Assembly (NCBI RefSeq): GCF_004006395.2
Contig: NZ_CP029758.2
Location: 1,054,001 to 1,118,000 of the forward strand
DNA: 64,000 nt
From: Clostridium sp. AWRP
Lineage (GTDB): Bacteria > Bacillota > Clostridia > Clostridiales > Clostridiaceae
Direction: 5' to 3'
The notes under the pieces were generated by a model, which was not told the origin of the DNA, ran no database searches, and saw nothing but the letters and a program-made list of their open reading frames with translations. Shown in pieces: positions 7,567 through 16,770 of the stretch (its first letter is position 1; the number at the start of each line of letters is the position of its first letter). Position numbers and translations under genes: made by a program.

Positions 7567-8415
7567 ATGAGACTGAGTTATAATATGCCAGCTTTGATAA
7601 TGCATATGATCCAAAATCAAGCTTTAAATAGGCAAAGTGGAGATTTAAACAGAATATCCAGTGGATGTAAAATAAATAGTGCTGCAGATAATCCAACGGG
7701 ACTTGTACAGAGCGAGAACATAAGTATCCAGGTTAAGAGCCTTGAGACCGTAACTAGAAATGTCCAGGATGGTGTAAGTATGCTTCAAAGTGCAGAAGGT
7801 GGATTAAATGAAATCACAAGTATGGTTCAAAGAGTTAGACAACTTACGCTGCAAGCTGGAGATGGCTCTTTTAGTGATGGGGATAGACAAAAAATACAGG
7901 GTGAAATAGATCAGATGCTGAATGGAATAAATGAAATGGCAAATGATACGGAATTTAATGGATTTAAATTATTAGGTCAAAATAAAACTATTAGTATGAC
8001 GGTAGGAACAAATGCTGGGGACGATGTAAATATACCTCAAATAGACTTGACTAATGGACCGGATAGTGTTGTTTCAGATTTGTATAAAATTAAGACTGGT
8101 GGAGGAAAAGATGTATTGAGCGGAGATACTGATAGTGCTTTAAGTGTTATAGATAGTTCTTTAAACAAAATAATATCTTTGAGAAGCAAATATGGGGCTT
8201 TGGAAAATAGATTTACTAGTAGTTATGATAATATGCAGGAGTTAAATCAAAAAATGACTGATGCATACAGTAGTATAAGAGATTCAGATATGGCAGATGA
8301 AATGATGAATTATTCAAAAGAAAGCATAGTAATACAGGCCTCTAATGCAATGATTGCTCAGGCTAACAAATTGCCTCAGGATGTTTTACAAATAATACAA
8401 AATTTTAGAAAGTAA
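7567..8415 (+). CDS. hag: Flagellin
   Basis: Structural subunit of the flagellar filament, exported through the flagellar type III system. The 282-residue protein has the conserved N-terminal D0/D1 helices (LNRISSGCKINSAADNPTGL) and the C-terminal pair ending VIQASNAMIAQANKLPQDVLQIIQNFRK, which pack in the filament core. The central variable domain is small (about residues 150-200), so the filament surface is minimal. The usual SSGxRI appears here as SSGCKI, with an exposed cysteine. AGAAAGGAG precedes the ATG. The gene has its own sigma-28 promoter and a probable terminator, so it is monocistronic and upstream of the main operon. Confidence 0.95.
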   Translation: MRLSYNMPALIMHMIQNQALNRQSGDLNRISSGCKINSAADNPTGLVQSENISIQVKSLETVTRNVQDGVSMLQSAEGGLNEITSMVQRVRQLTLQAGDGSFSDGDRQKIQGEIDQMLNGINEMANDTEFNGFKLLGQNKTISMTVGTNAGDDVNIPQIDLTNGPDSVVSDLYKIKTGGGKDVLSGDTDSALSVIDSSLNKIISLRSKYGALENRFTSSYDNMQELNQKMTDAYSSIRDSDMADEMMNYSKESIVIQASNAMIAQANKLPQDVLQIIQNFRK

Positions 8416-8433
8416 TACATTTGAAATTAAGTT

Positions 8434-8472
8434 AAGGTACCTTGCTTTTATTGTTAAGGTATCTTTCTTATA
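8434..8472 (+). terminator. Probable terminator after flagellin
   Basis: AAGGTACCTT (8434-8443) pairs with AAGGTATCTT (8456-8465) through ten positions including one G-T pair, followed by a T-rich stretch. The remainder of the 321-bp gap to flgB is A/T-rich. It holds a short palindrome (ATCCACTAATGGAT) but no convincing sigma-28 motif or riboswitch. Confidence 0.5.
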
Positions 8473-8736
8473 GTTTTAGCCGTAAAATTATCCACTAATG
8501 GATAAGAAATGATAAAATACCTTACAAATACGGTTATATTTACAATATGCAATATATTTCTATTAAAAGATAATAAACTTATAAAAATGTCACAAAAATA
8601 TAGAATATAATTTATAATTGTGTTAATCTATCTATATAGAAAATAATTTTAATCAAAAGTAAAGTACAATTTAAAATTTAATTGTTTAAGGGAAATTATA
8701 ATATTCTTAATGTTTTTAAGAAAGGGGGAATTTTGG

Positions 8737-9138
8737 TTGAGTATAAATAATATGTCAAATGATCAATTAGTAAATAATCTGCTCACAAGAGGACTAGATG
8801 CAACTACAGCTAGAAGTAAGGCTATATCAAGTAATATAGCTAATATTAATACTGCTGGATATAAAAGAAAATATGTAACATTTGAAGAAAATCTTAAAAA
8901 TAGTATAGATAACTTAGAATTAAAAACAGATAATGCAAAACACATAAAGTTGGGTAATGATTATGGGGCAATAACTACAAATACTGACAATTCAACTAGT
9001 ATGAGATCAGATGGAAATAATGTGGATATTGAGGTGGAAACCGTAAATCAAGCTGCAAATGAGCTTATGCAAGATGCACTTATAACCCTTGAAAACAATA
9101 GATTAAATATGCGCAAGACTGTAATAAATGGAAATTAG
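8737..9138 (+). CDS. flgB: Flagellar basal-body rod protein FlgB
   Basis: Proximal rod subunit. The 133-residue protein has the rod-protein N-terminal motif (LDATTARSKAISSNIANINTAGYKR) and a C-terminal helix (NQAANELMQDALITLENNRLNMRK) that intertwine in the rod. The TTG at 8737 is chosen because AAAGGGGGA (8721-8729) lies 7 bp upstream; an in-frame ATG at 8710 has no ribosome site and adds nine unconserved residues. It is the first gene of the long flagellar operon, and flgC follows after 11 bp. Confidence 0.92.
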   Translation: MSINNMSNDQLVNNLLTRGLDATTARSKAISSNIANINTAGYKRKYVTFEENLKNSIDNLELKTDNAKHIKLGNDYGAITTNTDNSTSMRSDGNNVDIEVETVNQAANELMQDALITLENNRLNMRKTVINGN

Positions 9139-9149
9139 GAGTGATATTT

Positions 9150-9581
9150 ATGATTCAAGCTTTTAATACATTGAGAATAAGTGCCAGCGGTCTTTCGGCA
9201 GAAAGACTTAGTATGGATACAATAGCTTCCAATATGGCAAATGCAGAGACAACACGTGGTGCAAATGGACAACCTTATAGGAGAAAAGTTGCAGTTTTTG
9301 GAGAAAATTTAGGTAAAGCTTTAGATAGTAATGGGAATTATGGAGATGTCCCTCAGGGAGTAAAAGTTGTAGAAATAAAGGATGATACTTCACCTTTTAG
9401 AAGGGTATATGATCCTACTAATCCAGATGCTGATGCTTCAGGATATGTTTCTATGCCAAATGTGAATATATTGAACGAAATGGCTGATATGATGGTAGCT
9501 GTTAGATCTTATGAAGCAAACTTAAGTGCTATTAATTCTGAAAAGAATATGTTTTCTAAAGCTTTACAGATAGGTAAATAG
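9150..9581 (+). CDS. flgC: Flagellar basal-body rod protein FlgC
   Basis: Second proximal rod subunit, 143 residues. The N-terminus AFNTLRISASGLSAERLSMDTIASNMANAETT is the classic rod-family sequence. The C-terminus (MADMMVAVRSYEANLSAINSEKNMF) is the conserved helix. ATG at 9150 is preferred to a GTG at 9141, which overlaps the AGGAGTG ribosome site. It is separated from fliE by 11 bp. Confidence 0.94.
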   Translation: MIQAFNTLRISASGLSAERLSMDTIASNMANAETTRGANGQPYRRKVAVFGENLGKALDSNGNYGDVPQGVKVVEIKDDTSPFRRVYDPTNPDADASGYVSMPNVNILNEMADMMVAVRSYEANLSAINSEKNMFSKALQIGK

Positions 9582-9592
9582 GAGGACAAAAT

Positions 9593-9931
9593 ATGAAGAT
9601 AAATGAATTTACTCCAGATACTACTGTGTTTGATAAAATAGGTGGAAATACTTATAAACAAAATGTATCAAATGATTCCAAAGATAATACAGTAAATAAT
9701 GAAGATGGTGTAGCCTCTTTTTCAAATTTGCTGCAAAGCAAATTAAATGAAGTCAATAACGATCAGGTACAGGCGAATAACAGTATCCAGGGATTTGTTG
9801 AAGGGGATAGAAGCGATATACACAACGTTATGCTTGATGCTGAACAGGCTAAGATGTCATTAGAACTTGCTGTGCAAATTAGAAATAAATTTGTTGAAGC
9901 ATATCAGGAGATAAATAGAACACAGTTATAG
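9593..9931 (+). CDS. fliE: Flagellar hook-basal body protein FliE
   Basis: Small adaptor (112 residues) linking the MS ring to the rod. The family shows mainly in the C-terminal half: FSNLLQSKLNEVNNDQVQANN, DIHNVMLDAEQAKMSLELAVQIRNK and AYQEINR, the FliE signature around the conserved export and rod contacts. The N-terminal 40 residues are Asn/Asp-rich and variable. AGGAGGAC lies just before the ATG. Located in the usual flgB-flgC-fliE-fliF order. Confidence 0.93.
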   Translation: MKINEFTPDTTVFDKIGGNTYKQNVSNDSKDNTVNNEDGVASFSNLLQSKLNEVNNDQVQANNSIQGFVEGDRSDIHNVMLDAEQAKMSLELAVQIRNKFVEAYQEINRTQL

Positions 9932-9948
9932 AAGGAGAACCGGATTAA

Positions 9949-11547
9949 ATGGGTAAAATATCGCAGATTTTTAAAAATTTAATAGGCAAGTGGAAAGATT
10001 TAAGCAGAAATAAAAAGATAGCTTTTAGTGTTATAGCTGTAGGAATTGTTTCAGCTTTGATATTTGGGGGATTAACTTTAGGAAAAACGAAATATGCGGT
10101 ATTATTTTCTAACCTAGATGCTACGGATTCAGCTGCAATTTATAAGCAGCTTCAAAGTGATAAAGTAGATGCAAAAGTACAGGGAAATTCTATATTAGTG
10201 CCTAAAGCTCAAGTGGACAAAATTAGAATGCAGACTCTTTCAGAAGTACAGCTTACTAATGGAAGTAAGGGATTTGAGCTTTTAGATAAAAGCAATTTTG
10301 GGCAAACAGATCAGCAGATGAATATAAATTATCAAAGGGCTCTTCAGGGTGAACTTGAGAGAACTATAAAATCACTTCCACAAATTGAAAATGCAAGAGT
10401 TCATTTAGTACTCCCGGATAATACCGAATTTGTGAAAGATACTCAACCAGGGAGTGCTTCTGTAACTATAAAATTGAAACCTGGACGAAGTTTGTCTCAA
10501 GATCAAACAAAAGCTTTGGTAGCACTAGTATCTGGAAGTGTGAAAAGTATACCTAAAGAAAATGTTGAAGTTATAGATGATAAATTAAACCTTCTTTCAA
10601 GGGATCTATATCAAAATAAGGATGGCAAGGATAGTGACGCTACTGTTCCTGCTGAAAAACAACAAGAATTACAGCAAAAATATGAGGATGATATGGAAAA
10701 AAGACTTCTTGCCATGCTGGAACCTATATATGGTAAGAACAAAGTAAAAGTAAAGGTAAATGCAGATTTGGATTTTGATGCAGTGCAGCAGGATTCCACT
10801 ACTTATGATCCAAAAAATGTGGTAGTAAGTGAGCATACTATAAATAATACAAATACAGGTGGTACAAATAATGCAAGTACAAGCCCTGTAGATAACAATA
10901 TGAGTAACACATCTGTAAGTACTACCAATAATGGCAATTCAACTCAAAATGAGGTTACGAGAAATTATGATGTATCTAAAGTAGATCAAAAAACTATAAA
11001 GGCTCCGGGCAGTGTAAGGAGACTTACAGCATCGGTTGCACTAGATGGAACTGTAGATGATGCTACTAAGACTTCTATTAGAAATCTTGCAGTGTCTGCT
11101 ATAGGATATAATCAAACAAGGGGAGACACTATAAGTGTTGAGGCAATTCCTTTTGATACTACGGCTCAAGACAATGCAAAGAAAGATTTAGATGCAATGC
11201 AAAAAGCTGAAGCCCAGGCAAATCGTAATAAGATTATTATAGGAGCATCTATAGCAGGAGCATTATTAATAGCTGCTATCGTTGGATTTATATTGTGGAG
11301 AAGAAAACATGCAGAAGATGAAGAAGAATTATTTGATGAAGAGCTTGGTAATACTCAGGGTATTGATACTGTTATAGGGGATGATGATCTAACCAAAGAG
11401 CAGAATAAGCTTAAATTTAAGCCTGTAGAGTTTGAAAGTGAGACGGAAGATACTCATGTGGAGAATGAGATAAAGAAATATGCTAAAGATAAGCCGGATC
11501 AAGTTGCAGACATAATAAAGGCATGGATAGCAGAGGATGAGAGGTGA
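9949..11547 (+). CDS. fliF: Flagellar M-ring protein FliF
   Basis: Forms the MS ring, the base on which the export gate and C-ring assemble. The 532-residue protein has a first membrane helix at about residues 25-46 and ring-building motifs (YAVLFSNLDATDSAAIYKQL; later GELERTIKSLPQIENARVHLVLP). A low-complexity Asn/Thr/Ser-rich loop (about 295-335) precedes the second helix at about 427-449. The acidic cytoplasmic tail (QVADIIKAWIAEDER) is the FliG-binding segment. It ends 4 bp before the fliG ATG. Confidence 0.96.
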   Translation: MGKISQIFKNLIGKWKDLSRNKKIAFSVIAVGIVSALIFGGLTLGKTKYAVLFSNLDATDSAAIYKQLQSDKVDAKVQGNSILVPKAQVDKIRMQTLSEVQLTNGSKGFELLDKSNFGQTDQQMNINYQRALQGELERTIKSLPQIENARVHLVLPDNTEFVKDTQPGSASVTIKLKPGRSLSQDQTKALVALVSGSVKSIPKENVEVIDDKLNLLSRDLYQNKDGKDSDATVPAEKQQELQQKYEDDMEKRLLAMLEPIYGKNKVKVKVNADLDFDAVQQDSTTYDPKNVVVSEHTINNTNTGGTNNASTSPVDNNMSNTSVSTTNNGNSTQNEVTRNYDVSKVDQKTIKAPGSVRRLTASVALDGTVDDATKTSIRNLAVSAIGYNQTRGDTISVEAIPFDTTAQDNAKKDLDAMQKAEAQANRNKIIIGASIAGALLIAAIVGFILWRRKHAEDEEELFDEELGNTQGIDTVIGDDDLTKEQNKLKFKPVEFESETEDTHVENEIKKYAKDKPDQVADIIKAWIAEDER

Positions 11548-11551
11548 TAAA

Positions 11552-12568
11552 ATGGCTAAAGACAGTAGAAAATTAACAGGAGTGCAAAAAGCGGCCATAC
11601 TATTTATAACTCTTGGACCGGAAGCTGCTGCAGGAATAATTAAAAAATTGCCAGAAGCAGAGATACAAAAAATAACTTATGAAATAGCTAATATCAACTC
11701 TGTAAAATCTGATCAAAAAAAGGAAATACTTCAGGAATTTATAGAGATGAATAAGGCTAAGGACTATTTGCTTGAAGGTGGAATAGAGTATGCTAAAGAT
11801 CTTTTATCAAAGGCACTTGGAAGTCAAAGAGCTATTGAAATATTGGATAAAGTTACAGAGGCAACACAGCAGTTTAGGCCTTTTGCCATAGCAAGAAAAG
11901 CAGATGCCCCCCAGCTTTTAAATATAATATCAGATGAGCATCCGCAGACTATTGCACTTGTACTGTGTTATCTTCAATCGGACAAGGCCGGACAAATTCT
12001 TTCAGCACTTCCTGAAAATGTACAGGCTGAGGTAGCATATAGAATAGCTACAATGAGTAATACTTCACAGATGGTTGTAAAAGAAATAGAGAAAGTATTA
12101 GATGACAAGCTATCATCTATAGTTAAATCAGATATGAAGGTAATTGGTGGTGTCCAAACTATTGTAGATATATTAAATCAAGTAGATAGAACTACAGAAA
12201 AGAATATTACTGAAGGTCTTGAAAAAGAGGATGCAGAATTGGCTGAAAAAATCAAAGGATCTATGTTTGTATTTGAAGATATTATTACTCTTGATGATGT
12301 ATCTATTCAAAGAGTGCTCAGAGAAGTGGATACAAAAGAACTTTCTCTTGCACTTAAGGGATGCTCTGAAGAAGTGGCAGATGCAATATTTAGAAATCAA
12401 TCAAAGAGAGCTTCTGCTGCATTAAAAGAGGACATAGAATTCTTAGGACCTGTTAGACTTATGGATGTGGAGAAGGCTCAGCAGAAAATTGTAGGTATAA
12501 TAAGAAGATTGGATGAATCAGGAGAGATAGTTCTGGCAAGAGGAGGAGAAGATGCAATCATCGTATAA
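11552..12568 (+). CDS. fliG: Flagellar motor switch protein FliG
   Basis: Rotor protein that couples stator movement to rotation and to the switch complex. At 338 residues it has the N-terminal FliF-binding domain (LTGVQKAAILFITLGPE), the EHPQTIALVL middle-domain motif and the C-terminal torque helix with its charged residues (MFVFEDIITLDDVSIQRVLREVD). ATG 11552 follows GAGAGGTGA; an upstream in-frame start at 11537 would overlap fliF. The 3' end overlaps fliH by 17 bp. Its switch partners FliM and FliN/Y are not in this window. Confidence 0.96.
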   Translation: MAKDSRKLTGVQKAAILFITLGPEAAAGIIKKLPEAEIQKITYEIANINSVKSDQKKEILQEFIEMNKAKDYLLEGGIEYAKDLLSKALGSQRAIEILDKVTEATQQFRPFAIARKADAPQLLNIISDEHPQTIALVLCYLQSDKAGQILSALPENVQAEVAYRIATMSNTSQMVVKEIEKVLDDKLSSIVKSDMKVIGGVQTIVDILNQVDRTTEKNITEGLEKEDAELAEKIKGSMFVFEDIITLDDVSIQRVLREVDTKELSLALKGCSEEVADAIFRNQSKRASAALKEDIEFLGPVRLMDVEKAQQKIVGIIRRLDESGEIVLARGGEDAIIV

Positions 12569-13325
12569 ATCTATACTAAAAGGTGACAGCATAAACAATT
12601 GCGGAACACAGGAAATACACACAGAATTTAAAAAGCAAGAAGCATCCAAAGTAGTATTCAATGAAAAAAATATTAAAGACGATTCTGTTTTAAAAAGTTA
12701 TGAAAATTTAGGAAGAACTATTTTACAAGATGCTAGTATAAAAAAAGAAAAAATTCTCTCTATGGCATATGAAAAAGCATCTGAAATCTCCAAAAAAGCT
12801 TATGATGAAGCTTATGAAAAAGGTTATGCCAAAGGTGAAGAGGAAGGTTATAATACTGCTTATGAGGAAGGTTATAGGAAAAATTTTGATAAAGCAAAAG
12901 CAGAGGGAGATCAGATAAAACAGAATGCAAATGATGTTTTAAATAAAGCTGTAGAAGAAAAGAAAAGGTATCTTGAGGAAAAGGAAGAGGAAATAAAAGA
13001 ATTTATATTAAATTCTGTAGAAAGTATATTAAAACGTGAGGTAAGGGATGCGGATAGTTTAAATGCCCAAGTATTTGATGCTTTGAATCAAATGAAAAAG
13101 ACCAGCACTTTTATAATAAAAGGTAAGGAAAAGTACTGCAGTGAATTCAAAAAGCAAGTAACCTTATGGAAGGAACAGCTTCCTTTTAAAGGTGATATTT
13201 TTATAATACCAGATGAATCTTTAGAAGAAGGTAGTGTAGTTATAGAAAGAGATAATGGAAAAATGGTTCTGGGAATAGATATTGCCTATGAAAAAATAAA
13301 GAAAATAATTCAAGATGAAAGTTAA
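12552..13325 (+). CDS. fliH: Flagellar export ATPase regulator FliH
   Basis: Binds and restrains the export ATPase FliI and anchors it to the export gate. The 257-residue sequence has a long charged coiled coil in the middle (about 60-150) with repeated Gly/Tyr steps (EKGYAKGEEEGYNTAYEEGYRK), matching the GxxxG-like repeats typical of FliH. The C-terminal globular part resembles the ATP synthase delta subunit. The start lies inside the fliG end, with GAGGAGGAG as the ribosome site. Confidence 0.88.
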   Translation: MQSSYKSILKGDSINNCGTQEIHTEFKKQEASKVVFNEKNIKDDSVLKSYENLGRTILQDASIKKEKILSMAYEKASEISKKAYDEAYEKGYAKGEEEGYNTAYEEGYRKNFDKAKAEGDQIKQNANDVLNKAVEEKKRYLEEKEEEIKEFILNSVESILKREVRDADSLNAQVFDALNQMKKTSTFIIKGKEKYCSEFKKQVTLWKEQLPFKGDIFIIPDESLEEGSVVIERDNGKMVLGIDIAYEKIKKIIQDES

Positions 13326-13349
13326 GTTTGCAGTTAGAGGTGATATTTT

Positions 13350-14657
13350 GTGATAACTATAAACTTTGATAGGCTTAATAGAAAAGTAAAGGAGGCCACT
13401 TATAATTATCAAGAAGGAATTGTGAAAAAAGTTATTGGATTAACTGTAGAGGTAGAGGGCATTAGAGCCTTTGTGGGAGAAGTATGTCATATTTATAATG
13501 AGGAGAACAGTAGGATTTCCTGTGAAGTTGTTGGATTTAATGAAAGCAATGTAATTTTAATGCCTCTTGGGGAACTTATTGGAATCTCACCAGGCTGTAG
13601 GGTAGTGCCGGAAAGAATGCCTTTAAATGTGAGATGTTCGGATGAGCTTTTTGGGAAGGTACTTGATGGGCTTGGAAATCCTCTGGATGGTACTACTATA
13701 TCAAGTGGAGAACCTTATCCACTTGATACAGAGCCTCCAGATCCCTTAAAGAGAAGGAGAATAACTGAAGTAATTCCTACAGGAGTAAGGGCAATAGATG
13801 GTTTGATAACTTGTGGTCAAGGACAGAGAATAGGAATATTTGCAGGAAGTGGTGTGGGAAAGAGTACTACTCTTGGTATGATTGCAAAATATGCTGAAGC
13901 AGATGTAAATGTAATAGCTTTAATAGGTGAAAGAGGTAGAGAGGTTAAGGATTTTATAGAAAAAGATCTTGGAGAAGAAGGAATGAAAAAATCAATCATA
14001 GTGTGTGCTACTTCGGATAAGCCAGCTTTGGTTAGATTAAAGGGAGCCTTTACAGCTACAGCTATTGCAGAGTATTTTAGGGATAAAGGTAAGAAAGTAA
14101 TTTTGATGATGGATTCTGTAACTAGATTTGCTATGGCTCAAAGAGAAATAGGACTTGCTATTGGTGAGCCTCCAGCAACTAAGGGATATACACCTTCCGT
14201 ATTTGCCAAACTTCCGAGACTTATGGAAAGAGCAGGGACATCAGACATAGGTTCTATTACAGCTTTTTATACTGTACTGGTAGATGGAGACGATTTAAAT
14301 GAACCTATTGCAGATGCAGTAAGAGGTATACTTGATGGACATATAGTTTTATCACGTACCTTGGCCAATAAAAATCATTACCCTGCTATAGATGTACTTG
14401 CAAGTATAAGCAGGCTTATGTCGGAAATAGCTGAAAGTGATCATAAAAAAAAGGCTTCTTTTGCAAGGGATATGCTTTCAACTTACAAAAATTCCGAGGA
14501 CTTAATAAACATAGGTGCCTATGTAAAGGGAAGCAGCGAAAAAATAGATAAGGCTGTAGCTTATTATGATAAAATAATTGACTATCTTAAGCAGGATGTA
14601 AATGAAAATTCGTCTTTTAAAGAAAGTGTTGAAGGGTTGAAAAAAATATTTCAATAG
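13350..14657 (+). CDS. fliI: Flagellum-specific ATPase FliI
   Basis: Hexameric ATPase that unfolds and feeds substrates to the flagellar type III export gate. At 435 residues it is of normal length. The Walker A GSGVGKST is at about residues 166-173, with the Walker B (VILMMDSVTRFAMAQREI) and the F1-beta-like segment FYTVLVDGDDLNEP. The start is GTG at 13350 after GAGGTGAT. A 49-bp gap containing a repeat relic separates it from fliJ. Confidence 0.96.
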   Translation: MITINFDRLNRKVKEATYNYQEGIVKKVIGLTVEVEGIRAFVGEVCHIYNEENSRISCEVVGFNESNVILMPLGELIGISPGCRVVPERMPLNVRCSDELFGKVLDGLGNPLDGTTISSGEPYPLDTEPPDPLKRRRITEVIPTGVRAIDGLITCGQGQRIGIFAGSGVGKSTTLGMIAKYAEADVNVIALIGERGREVKDFIEKDLGEEGMKKSIIVCATSDKPALVRLKGAFTATAIAEYFRDKGKKVILMMDSVTRFAMAQREIGLAIGEPPATKGYTPSVFAKLPRLMERAGTSDIGSITAFYTVLVDGDDLNEPIADAVRGILDGHIVLSRTLANKNHYPAIDVLASISRLMSEIAESDHKKKASFARDMLSTYKNSEDLINIGAYVKGSSEKIDKAVAYYDKIIDYLKQDVNENSSFKESVEGLKKIFQ

Positions 14658-14661
14658 AGAC

Positions 14662-14693
14662 TCTAAACTGTGAATTGTGAACTGTGAATTGAA
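14662..14693 (+). repeat. Small relic of the dispersed repeat between fliI and fliJ
   Basis: CTAAACTGTGAATTGTGAACTGTGAATTG consists of the same GTGAATTGTGAA units that end the larger copies at 3738 and 7117. It occupies almost the whole fliI-fliJ gap inside an otherwise tight operon, ending just before the fliJ ribosome site. Confidence 0.55.
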
Positions 14694-14706
14694 CATAGGA
14701 GGATAT

Positions 14707-15144
14707 ATGGGTAAATATAAATTTAGGCTTCAAAAGTTACTTGATATAAGAATAGACAAGGAAGAAGAGAGCAAAAGAGAATTTCAGCAGGCTAAAAGAG
14801 AAAGTCTGAAAGTAAAAGAAAAACTAGATTTATTAAAAGCCAATTATGAGAAATACAATAATATGTCCAACTTTAAAAGTGTTATTGAACAAAAAATAAC
14901 CAATAAGTATTTAAAAGCTTTAATTTATAGTATAGATAAGGCTAAAATTGAACTAAAGGATAAAGAAAAAGTAGTTGATATGAAGAGAAATGAACTTCAA
15001 AAGAAGCAAATAGATAGAAAAACAGTGGATATTTTAAAGGAAAAACAAGAAACTGCCTTTATAAAAGAGCAAAATAGAATAGAACAGAAAGCAAATGATG
15101 AATTTGCCCTTTATGGGTTTATTAGAAATATTCAAAATACATAG
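14707..15144 (+). CDS. fliJ: Flagellar export chaperone FliJ
   Basis: A 145-residue, almost entirely coiled-coil protein that stirs the FliI ring and escorts export substrates. The start YKFRLQKLLDIRIDKEEESKREF is a typical FliJ N-terminus, with heptads through the whole length and many Lys/Glu. ATG 14707 is preferred to 14677 because AGGAGGA lies immediately upstream and the earlier codons are made of repeat DNA. Confidence 0.85.
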   Translation: MGKYKFRLQKLLDIRIDKEEESKREFQQAKRESLKVKEKLDLLKANYEKYNNMSNFKSVIEQKITNKYLKALIYSIDKAKIELKDKEKVVDMKRNELQKKQIDRKTVDILKEKQETAFIKEQNRIEQKANDEFALYGFIRNIQNT

Positions 15145-15172
15145 TTTTTTACTTTGAAAGGAGGTGAAATAA

Positions 15173-16741
15173 GTGAATGTAAATATGTTAAATTTCATGT
15201 CTTCTATGAATGTACAAGCACCAAAAGTTGAATCAAGTTCTTCAAGTGGGAATAATGACTTTGCTTCTTTTGTTAAATCAAGTAGTAGTGATAATAGCAG
15301 TAAGGTAGATACTAAGGACACTACCTATAAAGCATCTAATAATGAATCTATAGATAAAAATAATAAGGTAACTGTAAGGAAAGATATAGCAAAGGTACAA
15401 TCATCAGATTCTCATAGCAAAAATAAAAATGATATAGATAATGAAAAAAATGATGATTCTAAAATTGAAACTTATTTAAAGAAAGCTGGTTTTACAGATG
15501 AAGAAATAGCAGATATTAAACAGAAGATTAAAGATGGCAGTATAGATAAAAACAGTGTACTTTCGCTTTTGAGTTTGCTATTTGGAAATAATCAGGATAT
15601 TCAAAGTAAATCAAATAATTTCTTAAGTACAGTGACTAAAGAATTGAGTGATGAAATTTCAAACATTTTAAAAGATGAAAATTCGTCAGGGTCATCAAAA
15701 GGAAATTCTCTTCAATTTATTTTAAATCAGGAGATATCCAAAAGTCTTGGTAATACTTCAAATAAAGATATATCAGGTAATATTAAAGATGTTTTGAATA
15801 AGACGGTAGATAAGAAACTTGATTTCTTAGTGGATATTCTAAATACTTTTGATAAAAGTGGACAACTTACTCAAAAGCTTTCTGAAAAAATAACAGATAA
15901 TATTATGTCCAAGTTATCCAATATTGTGTCAAGTTCAAGTGCAGACGATATAAGTGGTTTAAAATCTCAAATATATGCTGAACTTTTACAAAAGCTAAAT
16001 CCCAAGTTAGCAGATAATTTAAATTTAGGCAAAAATGTATCAGGAAACAATTTGTTTCAAATTGTAAGTCAAAATAGGCAAATGATAGAGAATTTAGACA
16101 CAACAGGCAGTTCTCTTCAAAATTCTTCAAATAGCAATGAAAATTCTGCTGGGGGTAACAGTAAAAACACTGATATATTGAATAAAATACTAGGCAGCAA
16201 TGGAGAAGATACTAAGGACAATAAAATTTCTAAAGCAGTTAATTTTATGACCCAATTTAATAATGTCAAGGGAGACAATATACTTGTAAATGGTGAGAAT
16301 GTACAAAATCTTAATTTAAATAAGGCTACTTTTAATTCAGATATGATAAAAACACTCAAGTATATGGATTTAAATAATGTGAAACAGTTAACTGTTAAAA
16401 TTAATCCTAAGGAATTGGGAGATATAACTATAAATCTTGTTATGGAAGAAGGAAAGATGAAAGCAGTTCTTACAGCTTCAAACAAGGATGCCTATAATCT
16501 CTTAAATTCAAATATGCAGGATTTGTCAAATAAACTTCAGAATAATGACATAAAAGTCCAGAGCTTTTCATTGAACTTGTATCATGAAGACACAACTTTC
16601 TTTAAAAATGGAAATAATGGAAGTCAGAATCAAGATAATGAAAAAAGGAATAAAACTTTAGCTGTAAATAACATACAGGAGGAAGATGCTCAAGAGGAAA
16701 ATGACTATTATAATGACAGCAATGTAAATATGTTGGCCTAG
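15173..16741 (+). CDS. fliK: Flagellar hook-length control protein FliK
   Basis: Molecular ruler exported during hook assembly that switches the gate from hook to filament substrates. The 522-residue protein has a long Ser/Asn/Lys/Asp-rich, low-complexity N-terminal section (about 1-380) and a compact C-terminal domain (about 395-480). The latter holds the conserved switch motif LTVKINPKELGDITINLVME and LLNSNMQDLSNKLQ, which contacts FlhB. The start is GTG at 15173 after AAAGGAGGTGA. Confidence 0.88.
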   Translation: MNVNMLNFMSSMNVQAPKVESSSSSGNNDFASFVKSSSSDNSSKVDTKDTTYKASNNESIDKNNKVTVRKDIAKVQSSDSHSKNKNDIDNEKNDDSKIETYLKKAGFTDEEIADIKQKIKDGSIDKNSVLSLLSLLFGNNQDIQSKSNNFLSTVTKELSDEISNILKDENSSGSSKGNSLQFILNQEISKSLGNTSNKDISGNIKDVLNKTVDKKLDFLVDILNTFDKSGQLTQKLSEKITDNIMSKLSNIVSSSSADDISGLKSQIYAELLQKLNPKLADNLNLGKNVSGNNLFQIVSQNRQMIENLDTTGSSLQNSSNSNENSAGGNSKNTDILNKILGSNGEDTKDNKISKAVNFMTQFNNVKGDNILVNGENVQNLNLNKATFNSDMIKTLKYMDLNNVKQLTVKINPKELGDITINLVMEEGKMKAVLTASNKDAYNLLNSNMQDLSNKLQNNDIKVQSFSLNLYHEDTTFFKNGNNGSQNQDNEKRNKTLAVNNIQEEDAQEENDYYNDSNVNMLA

Positions 16742-16770
16742 TTTTAAATTTAGCAGAGGAGGAAAATAAA

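Noticed and set aside
8416..8736. c-di-GMP riboswitch upstream of flgB
   Set aside because: Known in some clostridia at this place, but I find none of the GEMM core sequence in the 321-bp leader.
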